A DNA stretch of 64,000 bases from JBBSJZ01 sp041751935. Lineage in GTDB: Bacteria > Planctomycetota > Planctomycetia > Pirellulales > Pirellulaceae. Of the stretch, positions 1-7,514 are shown in pieces (the first letter of the stretch is position 1; the number at the start of each line of letters is the position of its first letter). Both the position numbers and the translations under genes were made by a program. The DNA lies in NCBI GenBank assembly GCA_041751935.1, contig JBGSIA010000113.1:55343-119342 (forward strand). Direction: 5' to 3'. The notes beneath the pieces were generated by a model. The model saw only the letters and a list, made by a program, of their open reading frames with translations, was not told the origin of the DNA and ran no database searches.

Positions 1-804
1 ATTTCACAGATCATCTGGCTCTACCACCGCGAATGGGAAAGCGAAAAAAAAGCAGACGAAGAAAATGTGCGGCCCGAACCGACGCCGGAAACAGGTGACC
101 CGTTCCTCGTTCATGCTGTCACCTCGGGCGACCATGGCTTGACGCTACGGCCTCAGCAAATTGTTGACGGTGTCCTGAAAGGGCATAGCGATTTACTGGG
201 TGAAAGCGCTGTGACGCTCAGTGACGTCCGACAACTCTTGTTCGGGCATGATATTGGCCAGCGAGTTCGCGTCTTGCGTGATGAGTCATGGACCTTGTCG
301 TTGGCGACCTACCCGCGCGTGTATCGCGAAGACGCCACCGATAGCGAAAATGCATCGACTGGCGACATTAGTCCACTTGTAGGAAAGCCTGCTCCCGATT
401 TTAAACTCAGCTCGATCGACGGTAATTCGTTTCGGCTCAGTGATCATCGGGATCGCGTCGTCGTGCTTGATTTTTGGGCGAGCTGGTGCGGGCCTTGTAT
501 TCAAACCATGCCGCTGGTTGATGAAGTGGTGCAGGAAATTGGCGGTGACAAAGTCCGCTTGCTTGCCGTCAACATCCAGGAAACTGAAGCTCGGGCGCGA
601 CTTGCAATTGAGCGTCTCGAAATATCTTGTGAAGTGCTGCTAGATCACGACGGACAAACCGCCGCAGTCTACGGTGCAAATGCAATCCCCCAGACAGTCA
701 TTGTCGATCGCGATGGAAACGTCACGCACGTATTTGTTGGTGGTGGGAAGAAGTTTGTCGAATCATTTCGGGAAGCGCTTCGTTCTGTGGTCGAAGCGAA
801 TTGA
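1..804 (+). CDS. TlpA-like thioredoxin-fold protein (5' truncated by window)
   Basis: The frame is open from base 1, so the N terminus lies outside the window. The last ~145 residues form a TlpA/AhpC-type thioredoxin domain: a VGKPAPDFKL entry motif, then WASWCGPC with the redox-active CxxC pair, and a late cis-proline segment (NAIPQTVIVD). Such domains reduce disulfides or act in cytochrome c maturation on the outer side of the cytoplasmic membrane. The ~120 residues before the domain are charged and not recognised; planctomycete TlpA proteins often carry long N-terminal extensions. The gene ends 162 bp before a DUF1080 gene and its stop is followed at once by a dispersed repeat. The fold is clear; the substrate is unknown. 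Confidence 0.85.
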   Translation: MSQIIWLYHREWESEKKADEENVRPEPTPETGDPFLVHAVTSGDHGLTLRPQQIVDGVLKGHSDLLGESAVTLSDVRQLLFGHDIGQRVRVLRDESWTLSLATYPRVYREDATDSENASTGDISPLVGKPAPDFKLSSIDGNSFRLSDHRDRVVVLDFWASWCGPCIQTMPLVDEVVQEIGGDKVRLLAVNIQETEARARLAIERLEISCEVLLDHDGQTAAVYGANAIPQTVIVDRDGNVTHVFVGGGKKFVESFREALRSVVEAN

Positions 805-825
805 GAGCCTGTCCGAAACGGGGCC
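805..825 (+). repeat. Dispersed REP-like half element
   Basis: This 21-nt stretch (GAGCCTGTCCGAAA, one variable base, then GGGGCC) matches at 20 of 21 positions the reverse complement of 17907-17927, which is the right arm of the hairpin after the response regulator. Here the element lies directly after the TlpA stop codon. Two intergenic copies 17 kb apart in opposite orientation suggest a small dispersed repeat family rather than chance. Confidence 0.55.
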
Positions 826-966
826 CGACTTAGGTGACACTGCGTCGCAGCTGTTAAATTCCGGCCATCTTGCTCACGCTACTGGACTACTATTTGTTGA
901 CGACCAATTCTAGACTGTAACCGTGTACGATCCGCAATTGCCCTATCCAATTCGCATCTACTTACT

Positions 967-1692
967 ATGAGAATTTCAATGACACGATTAATGATGATCT
1001 GTCTCTTTCTGGGATCGTTCTCAGTCGGTCCGTTGTCGGCAGTCCTTGCTCAGATTCCTGAAAATCAAGCCATCGAAGATCGTTGGCAGACTCTATTTGA
1101 CGGAACGAACACTGAGCACTGGAGAAACTATAATCATGCGGAATTGAATGAAGGTTGGGAGGTGCAGGACGGGGCACTTGTTCGCGCCCAGAAAGGTGCC
1201 GGCGATATCATTACGCGAGAAAAGTACGGAGCGTTTATTTTAGAACTTGAATTCAAGATCTCGCCACAAGGCAACAGTGGAATCATGTTCCACGTCGTTG
1301 AACAACAAGGCAAACCTTGGCATACAGGTCCAGAGATTCAAATTCAAGATAATGCTGCCGGCCGTGATCCACAGAAGGCCGGCTGGCTGTATCAGCTTTA
1401 CGATACGGACGTCGATTCGACCAAACCCGCAGGCGAATGGAACAAACTTCGCATCGTCATTTCTCCGCAAGGCTGCAAACACACAATGAATGGTGTTGAC
1501 TATGTTTCCTACAACATCGGAAGCGACGATTGGAATGCCAGAGTGGCGAAGAGCAAGTTTGCGTCTCATGAAGGTTTTGGCAAAGCAGGTTTGGGACACA
1601 TCTGCCTACAAGATCACGGTAACGAAGTCGCTTACCGAAATATTCGTATTCGCCGACTTGATGGCGAGTTCCCGCAATTAGAAAGAAAGTGA
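967..1692 (+). CDS. DUF1080 (3-keto-disaccharide hydrolase-like) secreted protein
   Basis: The 241-residue product starts with a signal peptide (Arg near the N terminus, hydrophobic core, Ala-rich end near residue 28). A DUF1080 domain follows with the family hallmark LFDGTN close to its start, then NSGIMFHV and a GPEIQIQDN segment. DUF1080 proteins have a concanavalin-like beta-sandwich and are linked to sugar binding or 3-keto-glycoside hydrolysis; they are greatly expanded in planctomycetes. The stop codon overlaps the start of the next gene by one base (TGATG), so translation is probably coupled. A second ATG at 985 is a possible start. Substrate cannot be read from sequence. Confidence 0.88.
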   Translation: MRISMTRLMMICLFLGSFSVGPLSAVLAQIPENQAIEDRWQTLFDGTNTEHWRNYNHAELNEGWEVQDGALVRAQKGAGDIITREKYGAFILELEFKISPQGNSGIMFHVVEQQGKPWHTGPEIQIQDNAAGRDPQKAGWLYQLYDTDVDSTKPAGEWNKLRIVISPQGCKHTMNGVDYVSYNIGSDDWNARVAKSKFASHEGFGKAGLGHICLQDHGNEVAYRNIRIRRLDGEFPQLERK

Positions 1693-2414
1693 TGAATCGT
1701 TTATTGTTTTGCTATGTGTTAATCTTTGCCGTCTGCGTCGATGGACTCGTGTCGAGTGGTCAAGACGCGACCGTGGCTCCAGTGAAGCCGGGGCTGAATG
1801 ACTCGTTCTTAGATCCAGAGCTTGATATCGAGAATTGGATCCAGCGCTTCGAAGTTGAGAGTCGTGAGATATATCAAGCTCGCGAGGAAATTTTGCAGCA
1901 TATGCATTTGCGTGGTGGCGAACGAATCGCGGATATTGGCAGTGGCACAGGACTGTTTGTGCCACTGTTGGCCAACTCCGTCGGCGACAATGGTTGGGTG
2001 TATGCTGTCGATATCGCGCCAAGATTCGTGGAACATATCGCAAAGCGAATCAACGAAGGTGCGTTGTCGCGTGTGACACCGGTAATCTGTACGCGTGATT
2101 CGGTGAGTTTGCCACCAGAGTCCATTGATGCTGCGTTTATATGCGATGTCTACCATCATTTTGAATTTCCTGAAAAAACGCTTGCGTCGTTGCACCAGGC
2201 ATTGAGGCCTGAAGGGAACGTATTCATTGTCGACTTTGAAAGAATACCCGGAAAATCGCGAGACTGGGTCTTGGACCACGTTCGCGCCGGAAAGCAAACG
2301 GTTATTGATGAAATGCAATCGGCTGGCTTTGAATTGGTCGCTGAACGTGAGATCGCAACTCTAGTAGAAAATTATTTTCTGGAGTTTCGTCGTACACAGA
2401 CGAGTTCGCAGTGA
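1692..2414 (+). CDS. Class I SAM-dependent methyltransferase with signal peptide
   Basis: The ATG at 1692 overlaps the preceding stop by one base; a GTG one codon earlier is possible. Residues 1-24 form a hydrophobic signal-like segment (MNRLLFCYVLIFAVCVDGL). A Rossmann methyltransferase core follows, with SAM motif I as IADIGSGTGLF, an acidic VDIAPR end of strand 2, and a post-motif segment DVYHHFEFPEKTL. It resembles ubiE/arsenite-methyltransferase-like proteins, but the substrate is unknown. SAM is cytosolic, so an exported methyltransferase is odd: the leader may be a membrane anchor. It sits inside a run of genes with 1-4 bp overlaps. Confidence 0.85.
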   Translation: MNRLLFCYVLIFAVCVDGLVSSGQDATVAPVKPGLNDSFLDPELDIENWIQRFEVESREIYQAREEILQHMHLRGGERIADIGSGTGLFVPLLANSVGDNGWVYAVDIAPRFVEHIAKRINEGALSRVTPVICTRDSVSLPPESIDAAFICDVYHHFEFPEKTLASLHQALRPEGNVFIVDFERIPGKSRDWVLDHVRAGKQTVIDEMQSAGFELVAEREIATLVENYFLEFRRTQTSSQ

Positions 2415-3766
2415 ACGATTCGTCATTGAATGGTTCCCCGCGCGGTTCGGCGACTAACGAAGACGAATCGAGTCAACGGGACGTTGGCCAACTGCTTGGA
2501 CCGGTTTCTACGACCGCGTTAGTTGCGGCCAGCATGATCGGTGCTGGCGTCTATGTATCCAGTGGCTATTTAATTGCTGACTTGGGTTCGCCGTGGTGGG
2601 TTTTGCTGGCTTGGCTAGTCGGTGGTGTGATCGCCTTTTGTGGTGCGACTGTCTATGCGGCGTTGGCGACCCGGTTCACCGAGTCCGGCGGTGAATATTT
2701 ATTTCTGGCACGTGCGGCTCACCCGGTTGCTGGATTGATGGCCGGTTGGGTGTCGTTGTTAGCGGGATTCACGGGCGCGATCGTACTCGCGGCGCAAGCA
2801 TTCGCGGAATACACCATTCCGATGTTTCCCGATGGCTGGAGTGATGCGAGTAATGAATTTGCAATCGCGTTGGTTGTAGTGTGTACCGCGGCGAACTATT
2901 GGCAACTGCAGACCGCTGATTGGCTGCAGCGAGTCGTTGTGTTGCTAAAGATTCTGTTGATTGTCTCGTTAGTGATCGCTGCCATTCGAGTTTATCCGCA
3001 AAGCTGGAGTGGTTTAAATCAAGCATCGCCTACAGAGTTTCCGGGATGGAAAAACTTTGCTACGGGATTGATGTGGATTTCGCTCAGTTACTGCGGGTTC
3101 AACGCTGCGATTTATATATCGAGCGAAGTCCGCGAACCTCAGCGCAATGTTCCGATTGGCATTCTGGGCGGGACGTTGCTGGTCACGGTTGTTTATCTAG
3201 TACTCAACGGAATTTTCGTGCTCGTGCCTGCGGCTGACGCGATTGCCGGAAAAAAAGACGTCGCAGTGATTGCGGCCGAGACACTCGGCGGTTCGATTTT
3301 TGTCTTCATTGTGCGGATCACGATCGGATTATCGCTGGCAAGTAGCGTGCTGGCGATGACGATGACCGGACCTCGCGTGTACGCAAAAATGTCGCAAGAT
3401 GGTTTCCTGCCCGCTGTGCTATCAGAACATGGTCGACCGACTCGCTTTGCGGTGTTGGCTCAAGGATTTCTTGCGATCATTGTCATCTTGTTTGCGAGTT
3501 TACAGTCGCTGCTTTCCTATCTGGGGTTCACATTGACGGTTAGTTCGGCGTTAACATGTTGTTTGATCTTTTTGCCGAGTCAACGCGATGCTGCGAGACG
3601 TATTCCCTTGTTTCCGCTGACTCCAATGATTTTCGTCGGAGGCACTGCGGTGACCGCTACTCTCGCCGCGATGATGAAGCCTCATGAAGCGATCGCTGCG
3701 GCGGTTACCATTTTAGTGGGCGGCATCGTTTACCTGATGACTCGACATCGCTTCTCATCCACATGA
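2411..3766 (+). CDS. APC-family amino acid permease
   Basis: The 451-residue polytopic protein has about 12 hydrophobic segments. The first carries the APC signature (AASMIGAGVYVSSG), which forms the unwound TM1 at the substrate site, and a FTESGGEYLFLARA segment typical of the family appears near residue 95. It probably moves amino acids or related compounds in symport or exchange at the cytoplasmic membrane. It begins with GTG overlapping the methyltransferase stop by 4 bp (GTGA), a strong sign of co-translation. No inward ATG would keep TM1, so GTG is preferred. Substrate is not predictable. Confidence 0.88.
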   Translation: MNDSSLNGSPRGSATNEDESSQRDVGQLLGPVSTTALVAASMIGAGVYVSSGYLIADLGSPWWVLLAWLVGGVIAFCGATVYAALATRFTESGGEYLFLARAAHPVAGLMAGWVSLLAGFTGAIVLAAQAFAEYTIPMFPDGWSDASNEFAIALVVVCTAANYWQLQTADWLQRVVVLLKILLIVSLVIAAIRVYPQSWSGLNQASPTEFPGWKNFATGLMWISLSYCGFNAAIYISSEVREPQRNVPIGILGGTLLVTVVYLVLNGIFVLVPAADAIAGKKDVAVIAAETLGGSIFVFIVRITIGLSLASSVLAMTMTGPRVYAKMSQDGFLPAVLSEHGRPTRFAVLAQGFLAIIVILFASLQSLLSYLGFTLTVSSALTCCLIFLPSQRDAARRIPLFPLTPMIFVGGTAVTATLAAMMKPHEAIAAAVTILVGGIVYLMTRHRFSST

Positions 3767-3782
3767 TCCAACCGAGGACTAT

Positions 3783-5153
3783 ATGTCTATTCCTGAACCA
3801 GACAATTCTCATGCGACTCGACGAAAGTTTCTGCAGGCAAGTTCGGTAGCGGTAGCTGGTTTTTCATTAGCTAAATCTGCCCATGCCGCGGGAAGTGATA
3901 AGGTGCTAAAGGTAGCTTGGGTCGGCTGCGGAAATCGCGGGACTGGTGCAATGATGCAGGCTCTGCAAACCGCAGGTCCAGTTAAGTTGTGGGCGATGGC
4001 GGATGCTTTTGAGCCGAATTTGACGCGGAGCTTGGAAAACTTGAAACGAGGTCTCAGCGCGAGTTACGATCGCGACGAAGCGCCGCCGATGGCCGACAGG
4101 ATCGATGTTCCCAAAGAACGTCAGTTCGTTGGTTTGGGCGCGTTTCAACAAGCTATCGACAGTGGGGTCGACGTCGTTATTCTGACCGGTCCTCCCGGAT
4201 TTCGTCCGCAACAGTTTGAGTATGCGATCACCGCGGGAAAGCATGTTTTCATGGAAAAGCCAGTGGCTACAGATGCTAATGGCGTCCGGCGTGTCATTGA
4301 TGCGGCGAGCGAAGCGAAAAATAAGAACTTAAAAGTGAGTGTCGGTTTACAACGACACCACCAGCCATCGTACATCGAAGCAATGGACCGCATTCACCAG
4401 GGAGAATTGGGTGAGACGATCGCAATGAAATGCTATTGGAATACCAGTGCCCCAGCGAAGCAACCATTTGCCCGCGAGAACATGACAGAACTGGAGTATC
4501 AAGTGCGCAATTGGTATTTCTTTTCCTGGCTTAGCGGTGATCACATTTGCGAGCAACATATTCACAACTTGGATGTCTGTAATTGGGCGATGCAAGCGTA
4601 TCCGCATGAAGCTAAGGGAATGGGCGGTCGCCAAGTCCGCACCGGCAAAGAGTATGGCGATATCTTTGATCATCACGCTGTTGAATATACCTACCCCAAC
4701 GGCGTACAAGCATTTAGCCAGTGCCGCCAGATTCCTGGTTGTACAAACAACGTTGCGGAATTTGTTCTGGGGACAAAAGCAAGAGCAGAGATGAATGCAA
4801 ATGTGTGCCAGATCGTTTCGGGCGATCGCGTGCTCTGGCGTTCCGAACGCACTCGTCGCGGCGAGTCGGAAAAATCCGTAAGCCCCTACCAATTGGAGCA
4901 AGACGCCTTATTTCAGGCGATTCGTAACGACCTGCCGTATAATGAAGCCGAGAACGGAGCACGAAGTACAATGACGGCCCTCTTGGGACGTTTAGCGACG
5001 TATTCTGGGAAAGTGGTGAATTGGGACGAAGCGATTGCTTCGGAAATAGCGTTGACGACAGACGCATTGAACTGGAATGACGCTGCACCAATCCAACCAG
5101 GCAAAGACGGTTTTTATCGAATCGCAGTTCCAGGTGTTACCAAGGTTCTGTAA
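3783..5153 (+). CDS. Gfo/Idh/MocA-family oxidoreductase, Tat-exported
   Basis: A GAGGA Shine-Dalgarno lies 5-9 nt before the ATG. The N terminus has a twin-arginine leader (RRKFLQASS at residues 13-21, then a hydrophobic stretch ending in AHA). The NAD(P)-binding Rossmann motif VGCGNRGTGAM and the family EKPVATD motif identify a Gfo/Idh/MocA dehydrogenase of the sugar and inositol type. Tat export fits a protein folded with its cofactor in the cytoplasm before transport. It is the fourth gene of the run from 967 and follows the permease by 16 bp. A keto-sugar role together with the DUF1080 gene is inference. Confidence 0.9.
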   Translation: MSIPEPDNSHATRRKFLQASSVAVAGFSLAKSAHAAGSDKVLKVAWVGCGNRGTGAMMQALQTAGPVKLWAMADAFEPNLTRSLENLKRGLSASYDRDEAPPMADRIDVPKERQFVGLGAFQQAIDSGVDVVILTGPPGFRPQQFEYAITAGKHVFMEKPVATDANGVRRVIDAASEAKNKNLKVSVGLQRHHQPSYIEAMDRIHQGELGETIAMKCYWNTSAPAKQPFARENMTELEYQVRNWYFFSWLSGDHICEQHIHNLDVCNWAMQAYPHEAKGMGGRQVRTGKEYGDIFDHHAVEYTYPNGVQAFSQCRQIPGCTNNVAEFVLGTKARAEMNANVCQIVSGDRVLWRSERTRRGESEKSVSPYQLEQDALFQAIRNDLPYNEAENGARSTMTALLGRLATYSGKVVNWDEAIASEIALTTDALNWNDAAPIQPGKDGFYRIAVPGVTKVL

Positions 5154-5162
5154 AGCTTTGAT

Positions 5163-5759
5163 ATGAAGGGCTTGCTCGATTCTCCAACGTTGTACTTGCT
5201 GCTGCAAAGCATGGTAGGCGCCAAGAAAGCACGACGACTATGCATTACGGAATTTGCCAAACCCATTGCTGGAGAGCGATTGTTTGACATTGGTTGTGGT
5301 CCGGGGTACGTCATCGATTACCTTCCGGCGGTCGACTATGTGGGCACCGACGTGGATTGTCGCTACATCGATTATGCTCGCAAGCGTTACGGTAGCCGTG
5401 GCGAGTTTCATTGCGTTGAATTGACTCAAGAAAACGCGGCTGACTTTGGGAAATTCGACATCGCTTTGCTGAATGGTGTGTTGCATCACATCGACGATGA
5501 AGGTGTCGTGCAGCTACTGCAGGTCATCCAAAGCTGTTTAAATCAGAATGGTCGCTTGATCACATTGGACGGGTGCTATTATGCAAAAATGTCACCCATC
5601 AGCCGCTGGATGATTGATAATGATCGTGGCGAGTACGTCCGTCACGAAGACGCCTATTTGCATCTCGCGAAGACGGCATTTACAAGCGTGACGGCACACC
5701 ATCGCACCGATCTGTTTAGCATCCCCTACGATGCGTTGGTGATGGAGTGCCGAACGTAG
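5163..5759 (+). CDS. Class I SAM-dependent methyltransferase
   Basis: The 198-residue soluble protein has SAM motif I LFDIGCGPGY near residue 40, an acidic second strand (GTDVD) and LLNGVLHHIDD after the motif II region, a Methyltransf_11/25-type layout. No signal peptide is seen, unlike the methyltransferase at 1692. It follows the oxidoreductase by 9 bp and ends the run. The stop codon lies inside the first unit of a 22-bp tandem repeat. The target is unknown; small-molecule or lipid methylation is more likely than DNA because no NPPY-type motif is present. Confidence 0.85.
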   Translation: MKGLLDSPTLYLLLQSMVGAKKARRLCITEFAKPIAGERLFDIGCGPGYVIDYLPAVDYVGTDVDCRYIDYARKRYGSRGEFHCVELTQENAADFGKFDIALLNGVLHHIDDEGVVQLLQVIQSCLNQNGRLITLDGCYYAKMSPISRWMIDNDRGEYVRHEDAYLHLAKTAFTSVTAHHRTDLFSIPYDALVMECRT

Positions 5760-5796
5760 GACGTGCACTGTAAAAACGCAGGACGTGCACTGTTAA
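5753..5796 (+). repeat. 22-bp tandem duplication over a stop codon
   Basis: Two head-to-tail units of 22 bp share the core AGGACGTGCACTGT, differing at few positions. The stop codon of the methyltransferase (5757-5759) is inside the first unit. The GTGCAC core is itself a palindrome. It lies between two gene ends (methyltransferase on + and membrane protein on -). Confidence 0.6.
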
Positions 5797-5809
5797 ATTG
5801 CCTGCGGAC

Positions 5810-7513
5810 TCACTGCGAATTACGCTGCAGGATAAGGATCTCGTGTTCTGCTCCCGTTGCCCATGAATACCACTTCAATCGCGAGATTTCGGTCCAGCCG
5901 TCGCGAGGTCCGATCGACATCGCAAGCTTAGCATGACCGCTCCACCAGCCACTCGTATCACCAGGGCGCGGTAACGTTTCGTAGTCTTCCGCCGACCGGT
6001 ACCATGCATTCATGTCGCGTCCACCATCGATATCACGCGGTGTATACCCGTCCGCCAGCCAACGCTCGAACTGAATCCACCGAGTCTGGTTCCAGACGAG
6101 AAAATCGCGGACCATGACAATCGAAAACGCGAGCTGTGCAATCAGTAGAGCGAGGCAAAGTCGTCGTACGAATCGGCTGGCAATTTGTGAGCCCGCCAGC
6201 ATGACCGCGAGCATCATGAATACGATAGGTACAAGTAGCATCCAATAACGATCCAACACTCCCGTGCGAACGGAAAGGATGACCCCCAGTATCGGACACG
6301 CGACAGCCGCTAGCCCGAAAGTAATGGACGCATCGCTTAGCTGCGCCTCCGACGGTTTCCACCAAGATCGGATGCACGTCCAAAAACGGCCGCTTAAGAG
6401 CCCTATATTGAGAATTCCAAGCAGCGACAACGATTGCCAAACCCAGCTGGGCCACACGACATCGCCCATATCGCTCCATCGTCCCGGCACCTCGAAATCG
6501 CTCAGAAAGATAGGACCAAGGTGTGCATTTTGAATGAACGTTCCCGTCGCACTCGTTAACACCGCACGACCCTGGGTCAAGACAAGTGGGACCATCAACG
6601 CGGAGGACGTCAGCATCGTTACGACAGCCGTGGCTGGCCATTGATTGAACTTCAACCCCCATTGCTTGCAGTGTTTTCTAAAGTCCTGAGCTAACCACGG
6701 CATCACTGGCAATAACAAGAATCCAACAAGAAGTGCGAGGCCGTAGATGTTGATCAGCAGTTGCCAGTGATTCAATTCTTCAGTCAAAATCGTGTGGACT
6801 CGGCTGTCATCGCCAAAAACGATCCAACCGCACTCGAACAGCAACACGCTGGCCATAGCTGGCAACGTACAAGCGAATACGCTGGAGAACCACGATTTAA
6901 AATCACGTTGATAGAAGCACGAAAAACTTAGTACAGCGATCGGATAACCAATCACGACGACATGTGTCTGGCGCATCCAGAACGCAGCCCCCGCGAGTAT
7001 CGATCCCAGCCACAGCCAACGCATTCGCGACATACGCAATCCGCGATCGAACAAGAACAGCGCCCAAGTTGCCCACGCCATTGCTGGACCATCGGTCATG
7101 AATGTGAACCCGTGCCCAAACACCAACGGGTTGAATGAAAAGATGGCGGCTAGGAACCAGCTTGCAGCAACATCCAAACCGGCGGCACGACTGAGGGCAT
7201 AGATTGCGATCGCGGCCAGCCACAATTGGATGATGACCACAAGAAACAAGATTCGATACGAGAATCCGAAAAGCCACCCGGCGGTACCTCCCAAGACTGC
7301 GTGCAGCACACTGCTTGCGGACAGTTCGCCGCTCTGGCGGATGACCCGATAGCGTCCCTCCTCTGCAAAAATCTGAGCCGGGCGTCCGTAAAACGGGTCG
7401 TCATTAGATGGAAAACCGCTCAAAGGCTCCATCGCTAGCCACGTCGCTAGCGATGGCAATCCCAGCAGCAGCAGCAAAACGATTCGGCCTGTTTTTGCCG
7501 TGCACCAATACAT
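5810..7513 (-). CDS. Multi-pass membrane protein, GT-C/ArnT-like glycosyltransferase candidate
   Basis: The 567-residue protein has about ten or more hydrophobic segments. An extracytoplasmic loop after the first segment contains acidic residues (SNDDPFYGR), and a loop in the middle contains TFMTDGPAMAWA. An acidic pair in the first loop and repeated TM pairs are typical of GT-C (family 39/83-like) enzymes that use lipid-linked sugars, but no diagnostic motif was confirmed, so a plain membrane protein is possible. Its ATG is one base after the stop of the PVC heme protein upstream, so the two are one operon. Confidence 0.6.
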   Translation of the reverse strand: MYWCTAKTGRIVLLLLLGLPSLATWLAMEPLSGFPSNDDPFYGRPAQIFAEEGRYRVIRQSGELSASSVLHAVLGGTAGWLFGFSYRILFLVVIIQLWLAAIAIYALSRAAGLDVAASWFLAAIFSFNPLVFGHGFTFMTDGPAMAWATWALFLFDRGLRMSRMRWLWLGSILAGAAFWMRQTHVVVIGYPIAVLSFSCFYQRDFKSWFSSVFACTLPAMASVLLFECGWIVFGDDSRVHTILTEELNHWQLLINIYGLALLVGFLLLPVMPWLAQDFRKHCKQWGLKFNQWPATAVVTMLTSSALMVPLVLTQGRAVLTSATGTFIQNAHLGPIFLSDFEVPGRWSDMGDVVWPSWVWQSLSLLGILNIGLLSGRFWTCIRSWWKPSEAQLSDASITFGLAAVACPILGVILSVRTGVLDRYWMLLVPIVFMMLAVMLAGSQIASRFVRRLCLALLIAQLAFSIVMVRDFLVWNQTRWIQFERWLADGYTPRDIDGGRDMNAWYRSAEDYETLPRPGDTSGWWSGHAKLAMSIGPRDGWTEISRLKWYSWATGAEHEILILQRNSQ

Positions 7514-7514
7514 A

